This document shows, in pieces, positions 34,304-43,417 of a stretch of DNA of 64,000 nucleotides. The notes under the pieces were generated by a model. That model ran no database searches, was not told the origin of the DNA, and saw only the letters and a list, made by a program, of their open reading frames with translations. The stretch lies in contig NZ_MLCN01000017.1 in the NCBI RefSeq assembly GCF_001982605.1, positions 62,001-126,000 on the forward strand, written 5' to 3'. The stretch is from Alkanindiges hydrocarboniclasticus. GTDB lineage: Bacteria > Pseudomonadota > Gammaproteobacteria > Pseudomonadales > Moraxellaceae. The position numbers and the translations under genes are program-made. Within the stretch, counting starts at the first letter, position 1. Every line of letters starts with the position of its first letter.

Positions 34304-35548
34304 ATGACTAATCCACCGTATGACCTGATCATATTTGGTGCTACCAGCTTTGTTGGGCAAATCCTGAGCAAATATCTGGCTGAGTATTTGTCAAGCTCAA
34401 CAGAAACCTTGCGCTGGGCCATTGCAGGACGTTCCCAAGCCAAGCTGCAAGAGGTTAAGGCCTTACTGGGTACGGCTGGCCAGTCTGTGCCAATTATCAT
34501 TGCGGATGCCAGCAACGAAGTCCAGCTCAAGCAACTTTGCACCCAAACCCGGGTGGTGGTTTCTACAGTTGGGCCATATGCGCTGTATGGTGAACCCCTG
34601 ATCAGGGCATGCGTTGATAGTGGAACCGACTATTGCGATCTGACTGGCGAAACCCAGTGGATTAAAAAGATGATTGAACGCTATGAACCTGCTGCCCAGC
34701 AGTCCGGTGCGCGCATTGTGCATTGCTGTGGTTTTGACTCTGTACCTTCTGACATGGGTGTTTATTTCCTGCAACAACAGGCCATGCAACAATGGGGCGT
34801 GCCTGCCACCCAGGTCAAGATGCGGGTTAGAACCCTAAAAGGCGGTGCATCGGGCGGAACAGTAGCCAGCCTGCTCAATGTGGTGCAGGAAGCAGCGGCT
34901 GATCCGGCACTCCGCAAGCAGCTGCTGAATCCTTACATGCTGTGCCCTGACCATCACGGCTCTATGACGCGACAGCATTTTGTCAAATCGGCCGAATATG
35001 ACCCGGACTTTAAGGCATGGATTGCGCCTTTTGTCATGGCTGCCATTAATGAGCGCGTGGTGCATCGTTCCAATGCTCTTTCTGGCGATGCATATGGTAA
35101 AAACTTTAGCTATAACGAAGCAATTCTTACCGGCGATGGCTTAAAAGGTCGTTTAAAAGCCACAGGTGTGGTGGCAGGCCTTGGCGCGTTTATGCTCGGT
35201 GCAGTCAGCAAACCGGTTAGCCAGCTTATGGAACGTTTTCTCTTACCCAAGCCCGGTGAAGGCCCAAGCATAGAGGAACAATTGTCAGGCCGTTTTGATT
35301 TGCGCTTTTTTGGCCAAACAGATGCCGGACAAACCATACGGGTCAAGGTTACTGGTGATCGTGATCCGGGTTATGGCTCTACTGGCAAAATGCTGGGTCA
35401 GGCGGCTATTGGTTTGGCACTGGATCATGGACAAGGTGACAAAAAAACGGGCCGTCAAGGTGGCTTCTGGACACCGGCTACCCTGTTTGACGCACGATTT
35501 ATTGAGCGCTTAACCCGGCATGCTGGCTTGCGTTTTGAACAGGTATAG
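34304..35548 (+). CDS. Saccharopine-dehydrogenase-like NAD(P)-dependent enzyme
   Basis: 414 residues. N-terminal NAD(P)-binding domain: YDLIIFGATSFVGQILSKYL, then AIAGRSQAKL and VVVSTVGPYALYGEPLIRAC with DYCDLTGETQWI, the pattern shared by saccharopine-dehydrogenase-like proteins and mycobacterial trans-acting enoyl reductases. The C-terminal half includes a small hydrophobic stretch (VVAGLGAFMLGAVSKPV), as in membrane-associated lipid enzymes of that group. Substrate unknown. Strong AAGGAG ribosome site. Linked to the MerR regulon by P3, so it may act on the same class of stress or lipid-derived compounds (inference). Confidence 0.88.
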   Translation: MTNPPYDLIIFGATSFVGQILSKYLAEYLSSSTETLRWAIAGRSQAKLQEVKALLGTAGQSVPIIIADASNEVQLKQLCTQTRVVVSTVGPYALYGEPLIRACVDSGTDYCDLTGETQWIKKMIERYEPAAQQSGARIVHCCGFDSVPSDMGVYFLQQQAMQQWGVPATQVKMRVRTLKGGASGGTVASLLNVVQEAAADPALRKQLLNPYMLCPDHHGSMTRQHFVKSAEYDPDFKAWIAPFVMAAINERVVHRSNALSGDAYGKNFSYNEAILTGDGLKGRLKATGVVAGLGAFMLGAVSKPVSQLMERFLLPKPGEGPSIEEQLSGRFDLRFFGQTDAGQTIRVKVTGDRDPGYGSTGKMLGQAAIGLALDHGQGDKKTGRQGGFWTPATLFDARFIERLTRHAGLRFEQV

Positions 35549-35677
35549 CAGCCTTCTGTTTGCTATCCATGGACAGGTAGGCATTATCCAGCGCATAGGG
35601 AATCACATTCCCACAAGTTGATCAACCCACTGAATGAATCAATGGAATGGACCAACAATAATGCGCTGCGCCAAGGC

Positions 35678-36274
35678 TTACCAGTCATCCAGCATGACAC
35701 CAAAATAATCCCAGCCATACACAATAAGGCTAATAATAAATGTCAGTGCAATCACTGCCAGACCGTAGGGAGTTTTCTTTTTGATGGACTGTTGATCTGT
35801 GCCCTGCTGGCTTTTAACCAAGCGCTCCGCAGGATGAATCAATGCCGTTTTATGGTTGTCCCCATAGCTATAAATGACTTCCATAAATTCATCCAGCAAC
35901 GCGCCATCAAGCAGATAGGGATTAAATGTGCTCCAGCGATGCTTGTTGATAAAATCCTGAATCTGGGTTTCTGTAACAACACAAACCATGCTCCAGCTAT
36001 TAAATCTGGACTCAACATTGGCTTTGTCATAAATCAGCTTCTGATTATGGTGATAGGGATAGGTCATTACCGTCTGCTTTAGCTTGTCCATCCCCCCATG
36101 CCTGCTTTCAAAGCAATGGAAAATGTAGCTATCACCATACAATAACAGGCCAGTCACTTCATCACGGACATGATAAGCAATGCCATCCTCCCTAAACTGC
36201 CGGATAGTCTCTGCCGTATCAATCAGTTCTGCACTGATCGTGCTGATAAATACTACACGCTCACAACTTTGCAT
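35678..36274 (-). CDS. Degenerate BLUF-like protein with C-terminal membrane anchor
   Basis: 198 residues. The first 95 follow the BLUF blue-light-sensor fold: RVVFISTIS, DEVTGLLLYGDSYIFHCFES and RFNSWSM, with the conserved Trp and Met. However, the residues that run the flavin photocycle are changed: the Tyr of the first strand is F9, the Asn before the T-G-x-L motif is D38/E39, and the Gln of the F-x-Q strand is H53. A charged linker then leads to one hydrophobic segment YGLAVIALTFIISLIVYGW near the C-terminus, an unusual tail anchor. It may have lost light sensing and kept a protein-interaction role, or sense something else. Start ATG 36274. Confidence 0.75.
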   Translation of the reverse strand: MQSCERVVFISTISAELIDTAETIRQFREDGIAYHVRDEVTGLLLYGDSYIFHCFESRHGGMDKLKQTVMTYPYHHNQKLIYDKANVESRFNSWSMVCVVTETQIQDFINKHRWSTFNPYLLDGALLDEFMEVIYSYGDNHKTALIHPAERLVKSQQGTDQQSIKKKTPYGLAVIALTFIISLIVYGWDYFGVMLDDW

Positions 36275-36404
36275 ATGCTCAAGGCTCTATCTAACGTCTT
36301 TTCTTATTGGCTGTAATACTATATGACAAGAAAGCCTGAAAAATGAATGAAGTACACATTTCATTTACTTTCTTTTTATAAAACTTAACCTAAATTTTAA
36401 ACGC

Positions 36405-36830
36405 TTAGTGAGCTTGCCATTTGATTGAGGACAATGACGAATTATTGAAAAATACGAACAAAAACATCAGCAATACAAAAGCAACCCCGACCATAAACAC
36501 CACAAACTTGCGACTGGTCACCTGCCCTGATTCATCGCCGGGGTAAATCATATTGTTCCATGGGGTCAACCGGGTAATTTTTATAATCTCAATGCTGGTA
36601 TTAATAGTAAAATTTCCATTAGGAACAATGGTTTTACCTTTTAAAAATTCACGGATTTTTCCTAACACAAACTCATTGATTAAGTTTTTAATGGCTTCAT
36701 CGGTGAGCTGATCACTAACAATGATGCTGCCTTTACCCGCAGATTTTTTAAATCCGCTAATTTCAAAACTGTACCTAAAAACAATTTTTTCTTTTTGGGC
36801 ATGCGACATCTCAGGTTGTTCACCAGTCAT
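36405..36830 (-). CDS. Tail-anchored small protein of unknown function
   Basis: 141 residues, family not recognised. About 100 cytosolic, charged residues (KEKIVFRYSFEISGFKKSAG ... TINTSIEIIKITRL) precede one membrane segment FVVFMVGVAFVLLMFLFVFF near the C-terminus. No signal peptide. AAGG nine bases before ATG 36830. It sits 130 bases upstream of the BLUF-like gene on the same strand, and both proteins have the same cytosolic-domain plus C-terminal-anchor plan, so a joint function at the inner membrane is possible but unproven. Confidence 0.6.
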   Translation of the reverse strand: MTGEQPEMSHAQKEKIVFRYSFEISGFKKSAGKGSIIVSDQLTDEAIKNLINEFVLGKIREFLKGKTIVPNGNFTINTSIEIIKITRLTPWNNMIYPGDESGQVTSRKFVVFMVGVAFVLLMFLFVFFNNSSLSSIKWQAH

Positions 36831-37350
36831 TGTGTTTGCCTTAAGGAGTTCACTAAAAGGACGGATGCTACACGATATATTGGCATACTTAATAATCCAA
36901 CAATAAATATTAGTTAATATTTGTTTCTATTGACTGTCACAAAGCCTGTCCACCACTACAGGATACGAATAATCATTGTGAGTTTACCGGGTAATATAAA
37001 GATGTCCTGCATGGCAAAAAACACCAGCACCGTATTGTCATCCGTGCCAAATTTATTCGTGTTATTAAGCATAAATGCTATTTAATTAATTAATGCCATT
37101 GATGGCTTACCGTGCTTGATAGCGACTGCAAGCCACTTAGCCGCTGTGCCGTTATCCTTAATGTGAAGCAAATTTGAAATCATGCAACCGGATGAGCAGT
37201 AATGTCATTGCTTTATGAAGTTGCGCCAGCATGGTAGTGGCATAAGGTGCTTACAGGCGCGTTGCAAGCATGGAGTTAGCTGCAATATATTTTAAATTTC
37301 AGACTATTCACTGCCTGTTTTCATCAACAGACAATGGTTTTTTAAAATGA
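36831..37350. other. 520-base spacer, no gene seen
   Basis: AT-rich, with stops in all frames. On the minus strand a short stretch reads like protein (GTAAKWLAVAIKHGKPSMAL, about 37080-37150), possibly a gene remnant, but its family cannot be named. Confidence 0.5.
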
Positions 37351-37378
37351 AACAAAAGCTATTAAATAAGCTTTTGTT
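37351..37378 (-). terminator. terminator of the AztD-like gene
   Basis: AACAAAAGCT and AGCTTTTGTT form a perfect 10-bp stem around an eight-base loop, 19 bases after the stop; on the minus strand it is followed by TCATTTT. Confidence 0.7.
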
Positions 37379-37396
37379 CCATCAGTTTTTAGCGTT

Positions 37397-38662
37397 TTAG
37401 GCCTTTTTTACACCAACCCAGGCAAAGTTGGCCGGAGCGAAATCCAGTGTAATTTTCTGGCTTATTTTAAGGTCTCTTAGGCTCACCACATGGATGGCCT
37501 TGGCCGTTGCATCACTCACCAGAATGTCATTGGTGCTGGCATTAAGGCTGATTTTACCCAGACTCACGTCTTTATCCAGCACCTTAATGCTGGCCTTGTG
37601 CGTCCATGTTGCTGTCTCAATGACATGCAGGTTACCCGTATTATCCATAATCACCAGATGCTGGCCTGTCTGATCCATAACATGCTGTAGGCGGGCCACG
37701 GGCTTACCCTCGGCGTCTTTAATACCTGCCGACCAGTCAAGCTCACGGCTGGTTTTTGCTACAGGGTCAATAACAAATGCCTGAAGATTACCGGTTGCAA
37801 AAGCCACAAACTGCTTGAGTTTAGAATGACCTGCAATAGTGGTGATTCTTACATTAACCGGAATTTTATAATCTGCAAATTCATTGTTTTTTTGCTGCAC
37901 GACCAGTACGCCATCTTCACAGCCAAATGCAGAATAGTCCTGATTAGAACCCGCCCCATGCAGCTTGCTACAGTCGGTTGCAAACTGTTTTTCAAAGTGA
38001 AAATGGTCATTATGCAACTCATATAAGGCCAGTTTACTTAAAGTGGTTTCACCAGCAGCCAGATAACTGCTCAACACATAATTGCCTCTGGGTTCTGCCA
38101 CACCATGATGCTTTTGTGGTAAGGGCTGGTAGGCAACCACCTTACCGGATTTCAGGCTGTTATCTGTTAACAGGTCAAAACTGGAGGTCAGGCTGTCACT
38201 GCCATCATAAAAAATAGCAGCCTGTCCATTAAATGAACGGTAGTGATTGGGTGTTGGGCCAGTCAGGGCCAGAGGTAATAAGGCAGGTTTGTCTTTATCA
38301 ATGTGATCATCATGCTGATAGATGCCCCCATCAACAAACTTGGTAATGTTATCTGCACGTGCAATCAGGACGGCATAGCGATGGTCAGGGCTGGAATAGA
38401 CAGCATTAGGTACAGATTTTAGCGGTAATTCACTGGCCAGTTTTTGATCATCCAGATCATAAACATAAGCCATTGGATTGGCAGAATCGCTATTGGTAAT
38501 AACCAGTCGTCCCAAGGTGGTGTTATTTTCTTGATGCGGTACATCAGGCTGGTTAGCCGTATTGTCATTATTGTTGCTGTCATTGCCACAGGCAGCCAAT
38601 ATCATCATGGCGGTCAGCAAGGGCAATCTGATGGCGGCTTTTTTTACCTTAGAATTTAACAC
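37397..38662 (-). CDS. AztD-like beta-propeller lipoprotein, probable zinc chaperone
   Basis: 421 residues. Signal peptide with lipobox ILAAC; then a low-complexity Asn/Asp/His stretch and about seven beta-propeller-like repeats (e.g. RLVITNSDSANPMAYVYDL, LVIMDNTGNLHVIETATW, ILVSDATAKAIHVVSLRDL). His/Asp-rich loops GGIYQHDDHIDKDKP, KHHGVAEP and ELHNDHFHFEK recall AztD, the periplasmic zinc chaperone of Paracoccus that hands zinc to an ABC-transporter binding protein; such proteins are often mislabelled homocysteine methyltransferases. A Zur-like palindrome 35 bases upstream supports a zinc role. GTG start with GGAGA five bases before. No znuABC or aztABC genes are in the window. Confidence 0.72.
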   Translation of the reverse strand: MLNSKVKKAAIRLPLLTAMMILAACGNDSNNNDNTANQPDVPHQENNTTLGRLVITNSDSANPMAYVYDLDDQKLASELPLKSVPNAVYSSPDHRYAVLIARADNITKFVDGGIYQHDDHIDKDKPALLPLALTGPTPNHYRSFNGQAAIFYDGSDSLTSSFDLLTDNSLKSGKVVAYQPLPQKHHGVAEPRGNYVLSSYLAAGETTLSKLALYELHNDHFHFEKQFATDCSKLHGAGSNQDYSAFGCEDGVLVVQQKNNEFADYKIPVNVRITTIAGHSKLKQFVAFATGNLQAFVIDPVAKTSRELDWSAGIKDAEGKPVARLQHVMDQTGQHLVIMDNTGNLHVIETATWTHKASIKVLDKDVSLGKISLNASTNDILVSDATAKAIHVVSLRDLKISQKITLDFAPANFAWVGVKKA

Positions 38663-38696
38663 GTTAATCTCCAGTTTAATGACCCATAAAAAGATA

Positions 38697-38711
38697 TGTT
38701 ATAACATAACA
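38697..38711. promoter_or_regulatory. Zur-box-like operator upstream of the AztD-like gene
   Basis: TGTTATAACATAACA: inverted repeat TGTTAT/ATAACA with a three-base centre, containing GTTATAACATAAC, one base away from the gammaproteobacterial Zur core GTTATANTATAAC. It ends 35 bases upstream of the GTG start, in promoter position. Confidence 0.6.
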
Positions 38712-38833
38712 ATTAATTCATATTTTCTAGTATTTTTCTAAAAAATTAATTTTTAAGTTTGGCTTAAGTTTTTATTGTCGGTTAATCTGCTGGAAGTTGC
38801 GGTTTGACTCTGTTTTGGTTGACTGATAATTTT

Positions 38834-39169
38834 TTAAAACAAGCTGATTATTTTTGATTTAAATAAAACTAGCAACTCACTAGCCATCAGGTTCTGGCGT
38901 GCCTGTCGTAATGATGCAGCCTGCCCGCGCCCTCTGGCTTCTGCCACCGCTTCGGCATAATTACTAAACAGTACCGTGAGCAATAAAAGCAGGGTAACGA
39001 TGAAGCCAAATGTAAAATCTGTCCAACCGGCCACAGTGGCTATCAGTGTAATGAGTGTGCCCAGCCAGACCAGTGCCATCACTGGATTTTTAATCATGTG
39101 CTGGGGTGCAAGTTTAAGGAAAGCCTGTTTTAGTGCGTATGCGTCTACAAGGGAATTTAATGTATTCAT
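38834..39169 (-). pseudogene. kdpB: 5' remnant of kdpB (potassium-pump ATPase subunit)
   Basis: 111 codons. The first 95 match the N-terminus of KdpB: ALKQAFLKLAPQHMIKNPVM, the first two membrane segments, VLFSNYAEAVAEARGRGQAA and SLRQARQ. KdpB is normally about 680 residues with a DKTGT phosphorylation site; here homology stops abruptly and a stop follows after an unrelated tail (LLVLFKSKIISLF). kdpC and the sensor kdpDE are absent; the next gene is the AztD-like lipoprotein. A deletion joined inside kdpB is the simplest reading. The encoded fragment cannot pump. Confidence 0.88.
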
Positions 39170-39231
39170 GGTCTAATGCCTTTTGATCCAGTACGGATAA
39201 GCCTGATGGGTTAAACAGATTTTTTTAGACT

Positions 39232-40977
39232 TTAGCTGCCAACCAGCAACACGTGATCTGCAACAGGTCCAAGCACCAGTACCGGCATAAATTGCAGCAG
39301 GGTTAAAATCACCACAATCGCAACCAGCGTTAAGGCAAAGGTTGGGGTTTCAACTTGCAGGCTACCGGTACTTTCAGGCGCGTGTCGTTTACCGGCCAGA
39401 CTCGCCGCAATCAGCAAAGGAATAATCAAGGCAGGATAGCGGCCAAGCAGCAGGACAATACTACAACTCAAATTCCACCACAGCGTATTGTCACCAAGGC
39501 CCTCAAACCCTGACCCATTATTGGCAAATGCGGAAACATACTCATAGAACACCTGACTGATGCCGTGAAAAGCGGGATTAGAGTGGACGGTAATGGCGGG
39601 GAACCATAGCGTTACTGCGGTAAATCCCAAAATAACCAGTGGTTGCAGCACAATCAGCACTGCCAGTAATTTAATTTCATAGGCTTCAATCTTGCGGCCA
39701 AACAATTCGGGAGTACGGCCCGTCATCAGCCCAGCCACAAATACTGCCAGCAGCAAATACACGATAAACTGCTGCAAGCCACAGCCCACACCACCCCAGA
39801 TGGTATTAATCAGCATATTGGACAACGCCACCAAGCCAGTCAGCGGTGCTGCCGAATCGTGCATCATATTGACCGAGCCATTATTTACCTGCGTGGTTAG
39901 TGCCAGCCATAACGCAGAAGCATCTGCACCAAAGCGTACCTCCTTGCCTTCCATGAGTGACATGCTATGGCTGGTGGCTGAATAACCTTCTGACCACAAA
40001 GCAAGACCTGTTGAAAGCACCGACATCAGCAACATACTGCCCAGTACCATCAGCATGAATTTTTTACGCTGGGTGAACTTGCCAATCATAAATATCACTG
40101 ACATGGGAATGAGCAGGATTGCCAGTAATTCCAGCATATTGGAAAGCGGGGTTGGATTTTCCAGGGGCACTGCACTGTTTGGCCCATACCAGCCACCGCC
40201 ATTACTGCCCAGTTGCTTGCTAGCCACCATAGCTGCCACTGGCCCTAACGGAATTTTCTGGTCGTTTGGCTCAGCCTGCTGATCCAGCACCTGTACTATT
40301 GGCCCACCTGCAAACGTTGATGGCACTCCCTGACTGGTTAGCAAAAGCGCCCAGATTACACATAAGGGAATTAAAAATCGGCACGCTGGACGAATGACAT
40401 CAGCCCAGAAATTGCCCACATTAACAGGCACTTCAGTTGTAGGTCGCGCATGGCTGTTAAGCGAGTTTTCTACAGCCTCATTCTGATCAGCCGTGTTTTG
40501 GGGATGGCGGTAAAATAAGCCCCGTAAGGTAGCAACCACCAAAGCCAGACCCATCATGGGTGTAATGACCTGTAATCCCACAATTCCTGTCATTTGTGAC
40601 AGATGAGAAAGCTGGGCCTGACCGGAATAATGCTGCTGGTTGGTATTGGTTAAAAAAGAAATACTGGTATGCAGGGCCAGATCCCAGTTCATGTTGGGGG
40701 CATCGTTAGGGTTAAGTGGTAGCCATTGCTGGGTCATAAAAATGCCGCAAACCACCAGCAGTAACAACAGGCTACTCATTAGAAATGCATTAATATAATG
40801 GCGGACAGACATACCCGATTGTGGGTTAACCCCTAAAATCCGGTACACAGGTTGCTCAAACCAGCAAAATAACCTGTCCGTTTTCATAGGCCTGCCCTGC
40901 ATTACGGCAGCCAGATAATTCCCCAGCGAATAAGCCAACAAGATGGCTAAACAAAAAACAATAAGAGTTACCCACAT
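39232..40977 (-). CDS. kdpA: Potassium-transporting ATPase A subunit (orphaned)
   Basis: 581 residues, complete in length. KdpA is the channel-like K+-binding subunit of the Kdp pump, inner membrane, about ten membrane segments. Filter-region motifs: SFLTNTNQQHYSG, LGSNGGGWYGPNSAVPLENP, WGGVGCGL and ANNGSGFEGL. Without KdpB and KdpC it is not expected to transport, so the gene is presumably on its way to loss or used otherwise. No kdpF could be found upstream. Starts ATG 40977 with AGGTG before it. Confidence 0.93.
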   Translation of the reverse strand: MWVTLIVFCLAILLAYSLGNYLAAVMQGRPMKTDRLFCWFEQPVYRILGVNPQSGMSVRHYINAFLMSSLLLLLVVCGIFMTQQWLPLNPNDAPNMNWDLALHTSISFLTNTNQQHYSGQAQLSHLSQMTGIVGLQVITPMMGLALVVATLRGLFYRHPQNTADQNEAVENSLNSHARPTTEVPVNVGNFWADVIRPACRFLIPLCVIWALLLTSQGVPSTFAGGPIVQVLDQQAEPNDQKIPLGPVAAMVASKQLGSNGGGWYGPNSAVPLENPTPLSNMLELLAILLIPMSVIFMIGKFTQRKKFMLMVLGSMLLMSVLSTGLALWSEGYSATSHSMSLMEGKEVRFGADASALWLALTTQVNNGSVNMMHDSAAPLTGLVALSNMLINTIWGGVGCGLQQFIVYLLLAVFVAGLMTGRTPELFGRKIEAYEIKLLAVLIVLQPLVILGFTAVTLWFPAITVHSNPAFHGISQVFYEYVSAFANNGSGFEGLGDNTLWWNLSCSIVLLLGRYPALIIPLLIAASLAGKRHAPESTGSLQVETPTFALTLVAIVVILTLLQFMPVLVLGPVADHVLLVGS

Positions 40978-41315
40978 TTCTACACCTGATTATTCGCAGG
41001 AAGTTTTCCTACAAATCAGTATGAAAAATCAGGTCGTAAATTCTCTATATTGAAAAAAGGCTTTGGCGTAAATTCTGCGTAAAATTGATAATCCTGACTG
41101 CTTCTAACTTGCCGCTATAGTGTTATTACGGCTCAAAGGTTGAATCAGGGATCATTAATCAGGCCAGACAAGATTTTGAGAAAAATTTGTCCAGTTTTTT
41201 ATGAGGTATTAGGCAGATTTTTAGTTCTAATTACCAATATCATCCGTTGGATAATGACTAAAACAAAAGGAAAAAACAGCCGGATTTCATTCCAGCATAT
41301 CAAAATGCACAAGAC
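40978..41315. other. spacer upstream of kdpA, no gene seen
   Basis: About 340 bases. Contains a short direct repeat of GCGTAAA (near 41066 and 41078) in the likely kdpA promoter region. A 74-codon plus-strand frame at 41140 runs into the glnA terminator and is not supported. Confidence 0.5.
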
Positions 41316-41357
41316 AATAAAAAGCCCGGAAGCAATGATACCAATGCTTCTGGGCTT
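41316..41357 (-). terminator. terminator of glnA
   Basis: A 13-bp stem with one G-U pair (41322-41334 with 41344-41356) and a nine-base loop; on the minus strand followed by TTTTATTG. Confidence 0.85.
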
Positions 41358-41409
41358 AAATTAAGATGTCCCTCCAGTTTAAAGGGACGCCTTAATACTG
41401 CTATTTTAA

Positions 41410-42819
41410 TTAGCAGCTATAGTACATCTCAAACTCAACAGGGTGAGTTGTGGTGTTCAGGCGACGTACGTCTTCCATTTTCAGCTCAACATACGCGTCC
41501 AGCATTTCCTGGGTGAACACACCACCTTTAGTGAGGTAGTCATGATCCGCTTTCAGTGCATCCAATGCCATTTCCAGGCTATGGGCAACGGTTGGGATCT
41601 TGGCTTCTTCTTCAGGCGGCAAGTCATACAGGTTCTTGTCAGCTGCTTCACCCGGATGAATCTTGTTCTGGATACCATCAATACCAGCCATTAACAGTGC
41701 AGCAAAGCACAGGTACGGGTTGGCAGTAGAATCCGGGAAACGCGCTTCAATACGCTTGCCTTTCGGGCTGGATACGTAAGGAATACGGATAGAGGCAGAA
41801 CGGTTTTTCGCAGAATAAGCCAGCATGATCGGGGCTTCAAAATGCGGAACCAGACGCTTGTACGAGTTGGTTGACGGATTGGTAATCGCATTCAGTGAAC
41901 GTGCGTGCTTGATCACACCGCCAATGAAGAATAGCGCCAGTTCAGACAAACCAGCATATTCATCACCCGCAAACAGGTTTTTGCCGTCTTTGCTGATGGA
42001 CATGTGAACGTGCATACCTGAACCGTTATCACCAACGATTGGTTTTGGCATGAAGGTTGCGGTTTTGCCAAACTGATGCGCAACATTCAAAATGGCATAT
42101 TTAGTGGCCTGAACTTCGTCACCCTTGCGAACCAGCGTGTTAAAGCTTACACCAATTTCAGACTGGCAAGAGGCCACTTCGTGGTGCTGCACTTCAACTT
42201 TGCCTTCGCCCAGAATGGCTTCAATGGCATCACACATGGCAACACGCAGGTCATGCGCGCTATCAACTGGAGGAACCGGGAAATAACCACCCTTAACACG
42301 AGGACGGTGACCAGTGTTACCAGCTTCGTAGTCTTTGTTGGTAGACCAGGCTGCTTCTTCAGCATAAATAGTATGACGCGCACCTGACATATCGATGTCA
42401 AATTTTACTTCGTCAAATACAAAGAATTCTGGTTCTGGACCAAAGAATGCAGTGTCGCCAATACCGGTAGACTTTAAATACTCTTCAGCGCGACGAGCAA
42501 TGGAACGTGGATCACGGTCATAACCCTGGCCAGTTGAAGGCTCGATCACGTCACAGGTAACCACAACAGTGGTGGCTTCAAAGAACGGGTCGATAAAAGC
42601 AGTTTCAGGATCTGGACGCAAAATCATGTCAGATGCTTCAATGCCTTTCCAGCCAGCAATGGAAGAACCGTCAAACATTTTGCCATCTTCGAAGGTATCT
42701 TCATCGACAGTGCCAGCCGGGAAAGTAACGTGTTGTTCTTTACCGCGCGTGTCTGTAAAACGAAAATCGACCCACTTGGCCTCGTGCTCTTTAATTAAGT
42801 TGAGGACTTTATTTGCCAT
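41410..42819 (-). CDS. glnA: Glutamine synthetase, type I
   Basis: 469 residues from ATG 42819 ([20 protein letters not shown]); the frame extends to 42912 but without homology. GlnA makes glutamine from glutamate and ammonia as a dodecamer. Visible: the beta-grasp N-domain ([14 protein letters not shown]), [14 protein letters not shown] latch, metal/ATP site [29 protein letters not shown], and the adenylylation site NLYDLPPEE (Tyr near residue 397), so activity is likely controlled by GlnE. Three NtrC-like dyads lie in the upstream spacer, indicating nitrogen control of transcription. Confidence 0.98.
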   Translation of the reverse strand: MANKVLNLIKEHEAKWVDFRFTDTRGKEQHVTFPAGTVDEDTFEDGKMFDGSSIAGWKGIEASDMILRPDPETAFIDPFFEATTVVVTCDVIEPSTGQGYDRDPRSIARRAEEYLKSTGIGDTAFFGPEPEFFVFDEVKFDIDMSGARHTIYAEEAAWSTNKDYEAGNTGHRPRVKGGYFPVPPVDSAHDLRVAMCDAIEAILGEGKVEVQHHEVASCQSEIGVSFNTLVRKGDEVQATKYAILNVAHQFGKTATFMPKPIVGDNGSGMHVHMSISKDGKNLFAGDEYAGLSELALFFIGGVIKHARSLNAITNPSTNSYKRLVPHFEAPIMLAYSAKNRSASIRIPYVSSPKGKRIEARFPDSTANPYLCFAALLMAGIDGIQNKIHPGEAADKNLYDLPPEEEAKIPTVAHSLEMALDALKADHDYLTKGGVFTQEMLDAYVELKMEDVRRLNTTTHPVEFEMYYSC

Positions 42820-42856
42820 GCTCACTTTGCTCCAGTATTGCCCAGTATTGGGTAAC

Positions 42857-42873
42857 TGCACCCTGTAGGTGCG
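42857..42873. promoter_or_regulatory. NtrC-like binding site 1 upstream of glnA
   Basis: TGCACC-CTGTA-GGTGCG, 11 of 12 bases matching the NtrC dyad TGCACC-N5-GGTGCA. It lies 38-54 bases before the glnA ATG, close enough to overlap a promoter. Confidence 0.55.
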
Positions 42874-43063
42874 CCTTACAAATTTAATACCTGATATATT
42901 AGCAAAAGCCATACCAATTTTCTTTAAAATTCATAAGTTAATAAATTTAAAAGAAATATTTGTTGAGGGCCTAAAAATAATACGCCACAAATTATACGCA
43001 CTCTTAAAAAAAATGCACCATCTGCCATCATTAATTCTGTTATTGCAGTAAAAGGTTTTCTAT

Positions 43064-43080
43064 AGCACCAAAAAGGTGCA
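43064..43080. promoter_or_regulatory. NtrC-like binding site 2 upstream of glnA
   Basis: AGCACC-AAAAA-GGTGCA, 11 of 12 bases matching the NtrC dyad, about 250 bases upstream of the glnA ATG, at enhancer distance. Confidence 0.55.
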
Positions 43081-43243
43081 AAATTCCAATATTTATTATA
43101 AAAAATCAATGAAGGCTGGCCCTAATACAGCGCATTGCAGTATTTCCCTGCCACCTACCCTAGTAAATTTATATTTTTATCATATAAATTAGTAAATTGA
43201 GCCTTTATTATTTCAGCTCCCTTTTTGATGTTTACATGAATAT

Positions 43244-43260
43244 TGCACCAAATTGGCTCA
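43244..43260. promoter_or_regulatory. weaker NtrC-like site 3 upstream of glnA
   Basis: TGCACC-AAATT-GGCTCA, 10 of 12 bases matching, in the same spacer. A clear sigma-54 -24/-12 element at proper distance was not found. The 42820-43417 spacer otherwise contains no gene. Confidence 0.35.
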
Positions 43261-43417
43261 TCTCTAAAGGTAAGCTGTTGAGCAAGACCGTAGCAAAACG
43301 CCTACCGGATTGAAAATAGCGTATTTAGGCCCCATATAAATAATAGAAAATCCCCTAATTGATTCAAATACGGTGAGTTAAAACCATCGTTGATCAAGTT
43401 CACAACTGGAGATAAAT

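Noticed and set aside
41140-41364. 74-codon plus-strand frame upstream of kdpA
   Set aside because: It runs through the glnA terminator and has an unnatural composition.
43295-43312. GG-N10-GC sequence on the minus strand as a sigma-54 promoter for glnA
   Set aside because: About 480 bases from the glnA start and upstream of all NtrC-like sites; only partly matching the consensus.
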